64,000 nt of DNA from Chitinophagaceae bacterium (lineage in GTDB: Bacteria > Bacteroidota > Bacteroidia > Chitinophagales > Chitinophagaceae). The translations under genes were made by a program, and so were the position numbers. Positions 42,509 through 52,568 of the stretch are shown here, in pieces (positions within the stretch are counted from its first letter, which is position 1; every line of letters starts with the position of its first letter). The stretch spans positions 1 to 64,000 of the forward strand of contig JAIETM010000015.1 in the NCBI GenBank assembly GCA_019745155.1, given 5' to 3'. The notes beneath the pieces were generated by a model that searched no databases, had not been told where the DNA came from, and worked only from the letters and a program-made list of their open reading frames with translations.

Positions 42509-43756
42509 ATGAAGATGCTAAGCATTGTCTGGAACAGTTTCAAAATGGCCATGCAGGAGTTGCGTGTGAACAAAATGCGCACTTTTCTCTCCCTGTTTGG
42601 TATCACCATTGGTATTTTCTGCATCATCGGGGTATTGGCTACGGTAGACAGCCTCGAACGTAAGGTGCAGACCGATATCAAATCTTTGGGTAGTAATACC
42701 ATTTATATCGACAAATGGCAATATGCAGGCGGTGGACCTGATTACCCTTGGTGGAAATTTGTGAAGCGTCCCGAGCCTAAGTATGAAGAAATGCGTTTTG
42801 TAAAGCAACGCTGCGCATTGGCATCGAATACTGCTTTTTTTGTCAGCAATAATGTAAACCTGTCTTTTGGAGACGATGAGCTGACTTCTGTGAACTACTT
42901 CGGCATTACTGAGGAATTCAATAAAATCCAAACAATTGATATCGCACACGGCAGATACCTGAATGAATCTGATTTTTCACGCGGTGTACCAGTAGGTGTG
43001 ATCGGCTATAAAAATGCAGAGGATTTGTTTGGTAATCCCGAGAAAGCAGTGGGTAAGCTGGTGGATGCGGGTGGTAAGAAGATTACTTTGATTGGCGTGA
43101 TTAAAAAGCAAGGACAAAGCCTTGTTGGCGGGTTCGATTATGACCTGAGTGTGATTGTTCCCTACAAGTATTTTGCCAGTGTGTATGATCCCAAGCGTAG
43201 TAGTCCATTTATTATGGTACAGGGGAAGGAGAATGTTTCCTCTAAAGCCTTGGCTGATGAATTGGTGGGCGTGATGCGTCAGGTGAGAAGATTGAGTCCA
43301 ACTGATGAAGATAATTTCACTTGTAACGATGTAGCAGATTTCAGCGAGCAGGTGAGTGGTTTCTTCGGACAGGTAAATGCAGGTGGTTGGGCAATTGCAG
43401 GCTTGAGTTTGATTGTGGGTGCATTTGGTGTGGCCAATATCATGTTTGTAACAGTACGTGAACGCACTAGCCAAATTGGTTTGAAAAAAGCCATCGGTGC
43501 CAAGCGTAGAACCATATTAACAGAGTTCTTGCTGGAAAGCGCATTTTTATGTGTAATAGGCGGATTAGTAGGCTTATTCCTCGTTTGGGTGTTGGCATTG
43601 GGCTTGAGTGCTGTTTTGCCTTTCCCTATTTTCATCGCACCGAATATTATTATGCTGGCATTGTCTATATGCATCATTTTGGGTGTGGTATCTGGCATCA
43701 TTCCAGCCAATATCGCTTCTAAGATGGATCCTGTAGTGGCCATTAGAACGAAATAA
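42509..43756 (+). CDS. ABC transporter permease, MacB/FtsX type
   Basis: This is a 415-residue permease with four transmembrane helices in the MacB arrangement: one near the N-terminus (about 22-45, MRTFLSLFGITIGIFCIIGVLA), a large periplasmic MacB-like domain (about 48-280), then three C-terminal helices in the FtsX domain (about 290-400; ANIMFVTVRERTSQIGLKKAIGAKRRTI precedes helix 3). Such permeases work with a separate ATPase in export or mechanotransmission. No ATPase gene is adjacent here, so its partner must be elsewhere. Confidence 0.9.
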   Translation: MKMLSIVWNSFKMAMQELRVNKMRTFLSLFGITIGIFCIIGVLATVDSLERKVQTDIKSLGSNTIYIDKWQYAGGGPDYPWWKFVKRPEPKYEEMRFVKQRCALASNTAFFVSNNVNLSFGDDELTSVNYFGITEEFNKIQTIDIAHGRYLNESDFSRGVPVGVIGYKNAEDLFGNPEKAVGKLVDAGGKKITLIGVIKKQGQSLVGGFDYDLSVIVPYKYFASVYDPKRSSPFIMVQGKENVSSKALADELVGVMRQVRRLSPTDEDNFTCNDVADFSEQVSGFFGQVNAGGWAIAGLSLIVGAFGVANIMFVTVRERTSQIGLKKAIGAKRRTILTEFLLESAFLCVIGGLVGLFLVWVLALGLSAVLPFPIFIAPNIIMLALSICIILGVVSGIIPANIASKMDPVVAIRTK

Positions 43757-43779
43757 GTTATAACGATAGTTGATTTGTT

Positions 43780-43808
43780 TGGTCGGCCCTGCGCCGACCA
43801 TTCTTTTT
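43780..43808 (+). terminator. Hairpin with T tract after the permease gene
   Basis: TGGTCGGC / GCCGACCA form a perfect 8-bp stem with a CCTGC loop, followed by TTCTTTTT. It has terminator form and lies 23 bp after the stop. The right half plus tail, GCCGACCATTCTTTT (43793-43807), recurs exactly at 44676-44690, on the far side of the RAYT gene. Confidence 0.8.
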
Positions 43809-43810
43809 AT

Positions 43811-43935
43811 CGGTTGGTGTCTTCACCAACCGAAATAGGCTGTCATGTAGGTAGCCATAAAGTTTTTTCGGATTAGCCTAACGGGGAGAGACATCGTCCT
43901 GTAAATGTTAATGGCTGGTCTCTCCACCAACCATT
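43811..43935. repeat. Left REP-like module of the RAYT element
   Basis: It starts with a perfect hairpin, CGGTTGGTG-TCTT-CACCAACCG (43811-43832). A spacer follows with GAAATAGGCTGTCAT...GCCATAAAGTTTTTTCGG, and the module ends with GGAGAGAC (43885-43892) pairing with GTCTCTCC (43918-43925), which runs on into CACCAACCA. The same order of parts, diverged in sequence, lies downstream of the transposase gene. Confidence 0.75.
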
Positions 43936-43969
43936 TTTATTAATTTGAATTGGTTAATTGTTTAATTAT

Positions 43970-44515
43970 ATGAGCATATTTGAGAGACGCAAAAGCTTCA
44001 TGTTTCCTGAGCAGGTATACTTCTACACGCATTCAATATTAAATTTTCGTACACTTCTAGCCGCTGATGATTTAAAACGTGTCATTGTTCAATCTCTAGC
44101 ATTTCTTGTTCAGAATAATCTTTTTATTGTGTATGGATTTGTGATCATGCCAAATCATGTTCATTTCATTTGGAAGCCTTTGTCTACAGAAAGGAAGGAG
44201 CGTCCAGGTAATAGTTTTACAAAGTTTACTGCACATCGGTTTAAAGAGTATCTCCTGAATAATGATTCGAAATTTCTTGATTCTTTCTACGTCGGTAAAT
44301 CAGATCGGCAGTTTCAGTTTTGGCAACGAGATCCCTTGTCAATACCTTTAACCAGCGAGCAAGCACTTATTCAGAAATTGAATTACATACACTTAAATCC
44401 AGTACGTGATAAATGGAAGCTGGCTGACCTTCCCGAAGAATACTTATGGAGCAGTGCTAAATTCTATGAAAAGGCGGTTGATAACTTTGGTTTTATTACT
44501 CATTTTGGAGAATAA
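43970..44515 (+). CDS. REP-associated tyrosine transposase (RAYT, Y1/HUH family)
   Basis: This is a 181-residue Y1-type transposase. The HUH motif is HVH in FVIMPNHVHFIWKP; the putative catalytic Tyr lies in KLNYIHLNPVRDKW, a signature of the RAYT/TnpA_REP group; YLWSSAKFY near the end is also typical. The start is the ATG at 43970 (MSIFERRKSF); a TTG four codons earlier is unlikely. Both sides carry hairpin modules that share the GGTTGGTG stem, as expected for a single-copy transposase and its cognate REP sequences. Lower G+C than the neighbours points to acquisition. Confidence 0.9.
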   Translation: MSIFERRKSFMFPEQVYFYTHSILNFRTLLAADDLKRVIVQSLAFLVQNNLFIVYGFVIMPNHVHFIWKPLSTERKERPGNSFTKFTAHRFKEYLLNNDSKFLDSFYVGKSDRQFQFWQRDPLSIPLTSEQALIQKLNYIHLNPVRDKWKLADLPEEYLWSSAKFYEKAVDNFGFITHFGE

Positions 44516-44524
44516 TCTGGAAAG

Positions 44525-44665
44525 TGGAGACACCGTCCATTAAAGTGTATCGGTCGGTGTCTCCATCACTCGAAATTGACAATCATACAAGTGCCTTAAA
44601 GTATTTTTTCGGTAGAGTCCTATTTTAATAATATTTAGTGGTTGGTGGAGACACCAACCACTAAA
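44525..44665. repeat. Right REP-like module of the RAYT element
   Basis: It starts with TGGAGACACC (44525-44534) pairing with GGTGTCTCCA (44556-44565), followed by a spacer resembling the left one (GAAATTGACAATCAT, GCCTTAAAGTATTTTTTCGG). It ends in a perfect 14-bp stem with GAGA loop, TTTAGTGGTTGGTG / CACCAACCACTAAA (44634-44665). Beyond it, GCCGACCATTCTTTT at 44676-44690 repeats the sequence at 43793-43807. Confidence 0.75.
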
Positions 44666-44711
44666 TGGCGTTTGTGCCGACCATTCTTTTATCTACCCAC
44701 CATGTTTGCCT

Positions 44712-44719
44712 TACTTTTG
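44712..44719 (+). promoter_or_regulatory. -7 element directly before tsaD
   Basis: TACTTTTG fits TAnnTTTG. It ends 4 bp before the ATG at 44724, so transcription would start at or next to the start codon (leaderless mRNA). No -33 TTG is evident. Confidence 0.45.
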
Positions 44720-44723
44720 CGCC

Positions 44724-45740
44724 ATGTCGAAAGGTGCGGTTACCATATTGGCTATTGAATCATCCTGTGATGAAACTTCTGCCTCCATTTGCGTGGATGG
44801 CAAAGTGTTAAGCAATACGGTTGCTACGCAGGCTGTGCATGAGCAGTATGGAGGTGTAGTACCTGAGCTGGCTAGCAGAGCGCACTTGCAGAATATCGTA
44901 CCTGTTGTACAACAAGCGCTATTAAAAGCAGACCGCAACATACAGGATATTGATGCTGTTGCTTTCACACAAGCGCCCGGCTTGATTGGTGCTTTGTTGG
45001 TGGGTGCACAATTTGCCAAATCAATTGCTTTATCATTAAATAAACCCCTGATTGCAGTACACCATATGCAAGCCCATGTGTTGGCGAATTTATTGGTAGC
45101 GCCAGAACCTAGTTTTCCTTTTCTCTGTCTAACAGTCAGTGGCGGACATACACAGATTGTCTTGGCGCGCTCACCATTGGATATGGAAGTGATTGGTGAA
45201 ACCATTGATGATGCAGCGGGAGAAGCTTTTGATAAATCAGCCAAACTCTTAGGCCTGCCTTATCCAGGCGGACCATTGATTGATCGATATGCAAAGCTGG
45301 GTAATGCCGATGCATTTCGTTTTGCTGAGCCACAAATTCCTGAATTGAATTTTTCATTCAGCGGATTAAAAACTTCGGTCTTGTATTTTCTACAAGCGCA
45401 AACTGCCAAGGATCCTGCTTTTGTGCAAAATAACCTGAACGATTTGTGTGCGTCTATACAAGCAACCATCGTTCGTATACTCATTAAAAAGCTAAAGAAA
45501 GCAGTTGTGCAAACTGGCGTTATGCAAGTTTGTATGGCTGGAGGTGTAAGTGCAAATAGCGGCTTACGTGCTGCATTACAAGAAGCTGGAAAAAAACATG
45601 GCTGGAAAACCTATATTCCTCCATTTGAATATTGTACTGATAATGCTGGTATGATTGCCATCACGGCTTATCATAAATACCTCGCAGGTCAGTTCGAGGA
45701 TTTGTCAGTAGGGCCTACGGCAAGGGCGGGATGGAGTTAA
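44724..45740 (+). CDS. tsaD: tRNA N6-adenosine threonylcarbamoyltransferase
   Basis: This is a 338-residue Kae1/TsaD enzyme of the t6A37 pathway (with TsaB, TsaC, TsaE), essential in most bacteria. ILAIESSCDETSASI opens the ASKHA fold; metal ligands H114 and H118 lie in HHMQAH; further motifs are LTVSGGHTQIVL, GEAFDKSAKLLGLPYPGGP, FSFSGLKTS and CMAGGVSANSGLR. The frame is open six codons upstream, but MSKGAVTILAIESS is the family-like N-terminus. The last residues (SVGPTARAGW) match the usual C-terminus. Confidence 0.95.
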   Translation: MSKGAVTILAIESSCDETSASICVDGKVLSNTVATQAVHEQYGGVVPELASRAHLQNIVPVVQQALLKADRNIQDIDAVAFTQAPGLIGALLVGAQFAKSIALSLNKPLIAVHHMQAHVLANLLVAPEPSFPFLCLTVSGGHTQIVLARSPLDMEVIGETIDDAAGEAFDKSAKLLGLPYPGGPLIDRYAKLGNADAFRFAEPQIPELNFSFSGLKTSVLYFLQAQTAKDPAFVQNNLNDLCASIQATIVRILIKKLKKAVVQTGVMQVCMAGGVSANSGLRAALQEAGKKHGWKTYIPPFEYCTDNAGMIAITAYHKYLAGQFEDLSVGPTARAGWS

Positions 45741-45814
45741 TAAGTCAAAAGTGATAAGGCAAAAGCAAAAAGTTAAAAGGCAATTGACAATAAGCAATCG
45801 ACAATATTCAATCA

Positions 45815-46934
45815 TCAAACGCCTAATCTTTTCAGTACTTTTTTTACAAACAATTCTTTCAACAATCGTTTGAATAATTTCTTATCGTAAGTAGGAATGA
45901 AACGCCAGAAACCTTTATAGTTGAAGAGCCATTTGGCAAAAGTCTTGACATCTTTTTTATTAAAGGCGCGAATCAAGTCCCGATAAAACAAAGCCACTTT
46001 CACACGCTTTCCCGGTGTAAGATCCATTGGTGTGGTTCTGCTACCGCTGAATATTTTGATGGCTTCTGCAAAATCTGCATTGGCAAAACGTCCATATGGC
46101 ACCCAGAAATTGGGTCTTAAATCTGCTTCAATCATCAATAATGCATTGGTGGCATTGTCTTGAATCAACTGAATACTGGCAAAACCGTGAATGCCAATTT
46201 TTCGGCCAATATCTCGAAGAAATTGTTCAATCTCATAATCCTTATAACAGTATCGCGCTGTGGTAAAACTGAAGCTTGTGTCGAAATAGCGAACGATATC
46301 AGCTGCATCGTATAAAACGAGTTCACCGTTTTTGAAAAATGCTTCCACGCCAATATCCTTTCCTGTTATAAACGCTTGTACTACTAAGTGATGTTTATTC
46401 TGAACGGAGTTCAATCCCTTAAATACTTCGTCTGCACTGAAACATTTAATGATACCTCCACCGCCATACCCTTCATCCGGCTTAATCAGTACAGGATAAT
46501 GCATCGCACGAATAGCTTCTTCCCAATCAGGTGTTTCACCATAAACATGATAGGCTGGGGAAGGGATCGCGTGGTTCCGACAGAAATCTGATAGTCCCTT
46601 TCGAGCCGATCAAAGTCCGATTGCCAGGTTGTACAATAGGCATTACCCGCAGAAAATCAGCTGTATCTGTAATAGCCGCATTCAGCATCAATAAAACAGT
46701 CTCATCGCCAGGAATTACCCAGTCGTAATCATGGCTAAGGCGAATTAATTCAGAAATATAATGCTGCCGGTTCTCATTATTGCTTTCAATCCATTTATGG
46801 TAATAGCTTCCGGCAAGTAGCCAGGAATGTCTGCTACAATACACATCCACAGTATAGCCGCCTGTGTGTACAACAAAGGGAATTTCTTGAAGGGTATCCC
46901 AGTTCTCAAAGCAGGCAATCAGGGCTTTAGGCAT
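45815..46934 (-). pseudogene. ATP-grasp ligase gene interrupted by a single-base frameshift
   Basis: Two minus-strand pieces make one protein of about 372 residues. The N-terminal piece (46934 to about 46598) starts MPKALIACFENWDTLQEIPF and reads ..IVQPGNRTLIGSKG. The C-terminal piece continues in another frame as LSDFCRNHAIPSPAYHVYGE and then the ATP-binding VLIKPDEGYGGGGI, ending with metal-site residues MIEADLRPNFWVPYG. The frames join at the C-run 46596-46598 (AAAGGG on the coding strand); dropping one G restores a continuous protein. The domain order is that of carbamoyl-phosphate-synthetase-like ATP-grasp ligases (peptide or amino-acid ligation; substrate unknown). Either a recent inactivating indel or a sequencing error. 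Confidence 0.8.
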
Positions 46935-47051
46935 TCAATATTGGTTGTTCTCATTCATAATAACGTAAAAAATGGGCAAATGGTATTCAAAATAACTGAT
47001 TCGCTGTAATGCCTTGACTTAGTTGGGTTTCAAGCTGCGCAAGACTTCTAA

Positions 47052-48746
<1,695 letters not shown>

Positions 48747-49076
48747 GGCAAAAGTCAAAAGGGAAAAGTATTTGAGGGCTGATGTTTTGTTATAATAGGT
48801 CTTTAGTCTTTGGCCTTTTGTCTTTGGTGTAATTTGACACGTAAAAGCGTCGGATAATAGCTTTCCGCGTATATGGTAACCTGTCAAAAATATTCGGGAT
48901 GAATCGTCGATCATCAGTGGTCAATCGTCAATAAAAAATTGACAATCACCAATTGACAATACCCACTCATTCCCTCATGCTATCATACATTCATCCAATC
49001 ATTGACCCCCATTCATCCTATCCTCCAATCATTCCTCATCGTTTTCCCCTAATTTCCGTCTTCAAAATTTTGCCCC
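48747..49076. repeat. Intergenic word-repeat tract 4
   Basis: This 330-bp gap has no credible gene. It contains a TCTTTAGTCTTTGGCCTTTTG-like run (about 48800-48828), GGTCAATCGTCAATAAAAAA and CAATTGACAATCACCAATTG-like words (about 48918-48960), and CATTCATCCAATCATTG / CATTCATCCTATCCTCC words (48965-49040) just before the M14 peptidase gene. An ORF overlapping the ABC-F 3' end on the minus strand is treated as spurious. Confidence 0.7.
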
Positions 49077-51632
49077 ATGAGAAAATGGATGCTTGCTGCC
49101 ATGCTGCTTTCTGTAGTGATGGCTAATGCACAGAGTCTAGATTATTATTTACCGAAGAACGTTTCGTACAATCCCAACATTCCTACGCCCAAATCAGTGA
49201 TTTATCATGAAGTGGGTGAGTGGCATGTAACGCACGATCGTTTAGTGAATTACATGAAGGCTTTAGATGCAGCTTCAGATCGGATCAGCTTGCAAGTGAG
49301 TGGTTACACCTATGAAGGTCGCCCACAATTGGCGATGATCATTACTTCGCCAAAGAACCATGCGCAGATAGAAACCATCCGTAAAGAACACTTGAAGTTG
49401 AGTGATGCGAATCAATCTAGTTCTTTGAACCTAGATAATATGCCCATCGTTGTATGGCAGGGTTATAGCATTCATGGTAATGAGAGCAGTGGTTCTAATG
49501 CTGCTTTGTTGACCGCTTATTATCTCGCTGCTGCACAAGGCGCTGCCGTAGAAGACTTATTGGAAAAAGTGGTGATCATTTTTGATCCTTCTTTCAACCC
49601 GGATGGCTTAAACCGTTTTGCTAACTGGGCAAATATGCACAAGAGCAAAACCATGGTAGCTGATCCGCAGGCGCGTGAGTTCAATGAAGTATGGCCTGGT
49701 GGACGCTTTAATCACTATTGGTTTGATTTGAACAGAGATTGGTTACCTGCCCAGCACGTAGAAAGCAGAAGCAGATTAAAAGTGTATCACGATTGGAAAC
49801 CCAATATCCTCACTGATCACCATGAGCAGGGTAGTAATGCAACTTTCTTTTTCCAGCCTGGTGTACCTAGTCGCGTAAACCCCAATACGCCCAACCGCAA
49901 CCAAGAACTCACCGCTGCTATTGGTAATTTCCATGCGAAGTTTTTAGACAGCATTGGTTCTATGTATTTTACCAAAGAGGGTTACGATGATTTCTATTAT
50001 GGTAAGGGTTCCACCTATCCAGATATCAACGGCGCCGTAGGTATTCTGTTTGAACAAGCCAGCAGTCGCGGTCATGCACAAGAGACCGACAATGGGTTAT
50101 TGACTTTCCCTTTCACTATCCGCAATCAGTTTGTCACATCATTATCTACTTTGGAAGCTGCTCGTGCGTTGCGCAAAGAGATGTTGGCTTTTCAGCGCGA
50201 CTTCTACAAAGACGTAGCCAAAGAATCTGAAGCATTTCCTGTGAAAGCGTATGTATTTGGTGATGAGAAGGATAAGAGCCGCACCAATATGTTTATTGAA
50301 ATGCTACAACGTCATCAGGTAAAAATATACAGCTTGAAAACTGATGTGAGTGCTGATGGTAAGAATTTTAAAGCGGGACAAGCGAATGTGATTCCAACAG
50401 CGCAACAGCAATTCAAGATCATCAAAACAGTTTTTGAAAAAACATTTGAATACAAAGACAGTCTTTTCTATGATGTTACTGCGTGGACTATGTCGCTGGC
50501 ATTTGGTTTGCCCAATGCAGAAATCAAAACACCTGCAACCAATTTATTAGGTGATGAGTTAACAGCTACACCAGTTGCAGAAGGCAAGCTCATCGGTGGT
50601 GTTAGCAGCAATGCGTACATCTTCCGTTGGGATGATTATTATGCGCCTAAACTCTTGTATCGCCTGCAAAGCAGGGGATTGATCACCAAAGTGGCTACGC
50701 AGAAATTTGGTGCAAATATCAATGGAAAGCAAGAAGCATTTGGTTATGGTAGTATTGTGCTACCTGTAAAGATTCAGAATAGGAGCGAAGCAGAGATTTT
50801 TCAACTACTGAATGATGCCATCAAAGGCACCGGTGTTGATGTATACAGCACAGGCAGTTCTTTATCAGTTGGTGGTGTTGATCTGGGTAGCAATAGTATG
50901 GCCAATATCCGCACACCGCGCGTGATGATGTTTGGCGGTACTGGTACAAGTGCTACAGATGTTGGCGAAATATGGCATTTAATGGATCAGCGTTTTGGCA
51001 TTCCGGTGAGTATTGTAGATGTGGATCGTTTTAATGCGATCAATACAGCCCGTTATAACGTGATCATCATGCCTTCGGGTTCTTACAATAATCTGGATAA
51101 GAATGCGCAGGATAAGCTCCGTACATGGATTGCGGGCGGTGGTACATTAATTGCCACTGAAGATGCGACTAACTGGTTAGCTAAAAATGGTATGACTAAA
51201 GTATTGTTCCGTGATGCGGCTGATAAGAAAGATTCTACAGCTATGTTGCCTTACTATCTCCGCAGTGATGAGCAGCGTGCTAAAGACATGGCAGGTTCAT
51301 TGTTTGAGGCAAAGCTTGATCCTACGCATCCATTGTGCTATGGCTATAATCAAAATACAGTAACTGTATTTAAGAGCAATACCTTGTTCATGGATCAAAA
51401 CAATGATCCTTACGATTCACCGGTGATGTACACGGATAACCCGCTGCAGAGTGGTTATTTATACCGTGGCTATCGTGATAAAGTGAAAAATACTGCCGTG
51501 GTAAATATCGACCAAGTAGGCAGGGGAAGGGTGGTTTCTATGGTGGATAACCTCAATTTCCGGGCATTCTGGCTGGGTACCAGCAAGATTTTCCTAAATG
51601 CCGTTGTGTTTGGTGAAATTATCCGCCTTTAA
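49077..51632 (+). CDS. M14-family zinc carboxypeptidase, secreted
   Basis: This is an 851-residue exported metallopeptidase. Signal peptide 1-18 (VVMANAQS). The M14 catalytic domain spans about 45-400: zinc ligands H133 and E136 in YSIHGNESSGSNAA, the substrate-binding N219-R220 in FDLNRDWLP, a third His in TDHHEQGSN (248 or 249), and catalytic E326 in GILFEQASSRG. The C-terminal half holds a flavodoxin/GATase1-like region (about 620-720; RVMMFGGTGTSATDVGEIW, VIIMPSGSYNN) typical of the long Bacteroidota M14 proteins. Probable role: trimming peptides in the periplasm or outside. Confidence 0.92.
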   Translation: MRKWMLAAMLLSVVMANAQSLDYYLPKNVSYNPNIPTPKSVIYHEVGEWHVTHDRLVNYMKALDAASDRISLQVSGYTYEGRPQLAMIITSPKNHAQIETIRKEHLKLSDANQSSSLNLDNMPIVVWQGYSIHGNESSGSNAALLTAYYLAAAQGAAVEDLLEKVVIIFDPSFNPDGLNRFANWANMHKSKTMVADPQAREFNEVWPGGRFNHYWFDLNRDWLPAQHVESRSRLKVYHDWKPNILTDHHEQGSNATFFFQPGVPSRVNPNTPNRNQELTAAIGNFHAKFLDSIGSMYFTKEGYDDFYYGKGSTYPDINGAVGILFEQASSRGHAQETDNGLLTFPFTIRNQFVTSLSTLEAARALRKEMLAFQRDFYKDVAKESEAFPVKAYVFGDEKDKSRTNMFIEMLQRHQVKIYSLKTDVSADGKNFKAGQANVIPTAQQQFKIIKTVFEKTFEYKDSLFYDVTAWTMSLAFGLPNAEIKTPATNLLGDELTATPVAEGKLIGGVSSNAYIFRWDDYYAPKLLYRLQSRGLITKVATQKFGANINGKQEAFGYGSIVLPVKIQNRSEAEIFQLLNDAIKGTGVDVYSTGSSLSVGGVDLGSNSMANIRTPRVMMFGGTGTSATDVGEIWHLMDQRFGIPVSIVDVDRFNAINTARYNVIIMPSGSYNNLDKNAQDKLRTWIAGGGTLIATEDATNWLAKNGMTKVLFRDAADKKDSTAMLPYYLRSDEQRAKDMAGSLFEAKLDPTHPLCYGYNQNTVTVFKSNTLFMDQNNDPYDSPVMYTDNPLQSGYLYRGYRDKVKNTAVVNIDQVGRGRVVSMVDNLNFRAFWLGTSKIFLNAVVFGEIIRL

Positions 51633-51776
51633 ATTCGATACTGATAATCAATGATTTTGGTCCCGGCAAGCGTGCTGGGACCATTTATTTTGTGGATAAA
51701 CCGATATTTGTGGCAATTCCAACAGGCATTTATTCAGCCCGCGTGGAAAAATCTCTGAAAAAAAGCAATTTACTGC

Positions 51777-51806
51777 TTGCAAAATCCGATCGCTTCCTTA
51801 CCTTTG
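51777..51806 (+). promoter_or_regulatory. Promoter of the rpmB-rpmG-DUF4295 operon
   Basis: A -33 TTG at 51777-51779 and a -7 TACCTTTG at 51799-51806, 19 bp apart, fully match the Bacteroidota consensus. The start is expected near 51813, where a short inverted repeat CCCAAA-A-TTTGGG (51811-51823) would open the leader. Confidence 0.85.
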
Positions 51807-51839
51807 CCGTCCCAAAATTTGGGAGCAAAATTTAGCATC

Positions 51840-52076
51840 ATGGCAAGAGTATGTCAAGTTACAGGTAAGAAGCCATTAAGCGGTCACCATGTTTCTCACT
51901 CAAACATCAAGACCAAGCGTCGTTTTTTACCCAATCTTCAGACCAAGCGTTTCTTTTTTGCTGAAGAAGATCGTTGGGTTACGCTGAAAGTTTCAGGTGA
52001 AGCTATCCGTACTATCAACAAGAACGGTCTGGCTACCGTGATTAAGCAAATGCGTGCTGAAGGCGTAAAAATTTAA
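51840..52076 (+). CDS. rpmB: 50S ribosomal protein L28 (bL28)
   Basis: This 78-residue ribosomal protein begins [22 protein letters not shown], the classic L28 N-terminus, followed by [16 protein letters not shown] and ending in [12 protein letters not shown]. The open frame extends upstream from a TTG, but that TTG is the -33 promoter element. First gene of a conserved ribosomal operon. Confidence 0.97.
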   Translation: MARVCQVTGKKPLSGHHVSHSNIKTKRRFLPNLQTKRFFFAEEDRWVTLKVSGEAIRTINKNGLATVIKQMRAEGVKI

Positions 52077-52100
52077 TTAAACCAGTAAATTACCGATACA

Positions 52101-52283
52101 ATGGCAAAGAAAGGTAACAGGGTTCAGGTGATTTTGGAGTGTACCGAGCATAAGACTAGCGGTCAGCCCGGCACAAGCCGTTACATCACTGTAAAGAACA
52201 AGAAGAATACTCCTGAGCGTCTTGAGCTGAAGAAGTATAACCCTATTTTGAAGAAAGTGACTGTTCACAAAGAAATCAAGTAA
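52101..52283 (+). CDS. rpmG: 50S ribosomal protein L33 (bL33)
   Basis: This is a 60-residue protein beginning [20 protein letters not shown] and containing [22 protein letters not shown]. It lacks the zinc-binding cysteine pairs of the C+ type (only one Cys), so it is a zinc-independent paralogue. It sits 24 bp after rpmB. Confidence 0.97.
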   Translation: MAKKGNRVQVILECTEHKTSGQPGTSRYITVKNKKNTPERLELKKYNPILKKVTVHKEIK

Positions 52284-52315
52284 TCACCATCGCTGACTCT
52301 ATAAATTATTGAGAT

Positions 52316-52489
52316 ATGGCAAAAGCAGCATCTAAAAACGCGAAAATCAAGGACGCCAAGGCTTCTGCGGAAGCGAAGAACTGGACCAAAGTGATCAAGG
52401 CTGTACGTAGCCCCAAGACTGGTGCTTACACCTTCAAGGAGCAGATCGTACACAAGGATAAAGTGAAGGATTTCCTGGCTCAGAAGTAA
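52316..52489 (+). CDS. DUF4295 small basic protein, probable ribosomal protein
   Basis: This is a 57-residue, very basic protein, MAKAASKNAKIKDAKASAEA to KVKDFLAQK, with KNWTKVIKAVRSPKTGAYTF in the middle. It lies 32 bp after rpmG. This small gene is conserved after rpmG in Bacteroidota as DUF4295. From memory, the cryo-EM structure of the Flavobacterium johnsoniae ribosome revealed an extra large-subunit protein named bL38, and I believe it is this protein; that identification should be checked. A hairpin-type terminator follows it, separating it from ftsY. Confidence 0.88.
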   Translation: MAKAASKNAKIKDAKASAEAKNWTKVIKAVRSPKTGAYTFKEQIVHKDKVKDFLAQK

Positions 52490-52511
52490 TGACTGGGTCT
52501 GAATAATATTG

Positions 52512-52548
52512 AAAGCTGTCCTGCTTACGGGATGGCTTTTTGTTTTTC
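52512..52548 (+). terminator. Terminator between the ribosomal genes and ftsY
   Basis: AAAGCTGTCC pairs with GGGATGGCTTT (10 bp, two G-U pairs) around a 7-nt loop and is followed by TTGTTTTT. It may be partial, letting some transcripts read on into ftsY, whose ATG is 21 bp further. Confidence 0.75.
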
Positions 52549-52568
52549 CATCAACGCAAACACCGATT

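Noticed and set aside
46594-46602. Programmed -1 frameshift at AAAGGGA in the ATP-grasp gene
   Set aside because: The heptamer is read in the wrong phase (AAA GGG A instead of A AAG GGA), and the shift needed is +1, not -1. An indel explains it more simply.
46536-46934. Stand-alone 132-residue protein
   Set aside because: Its last 25 residues are out-of-frame reading of the ATP-grasp gene; the true continuation lies in the next frame.
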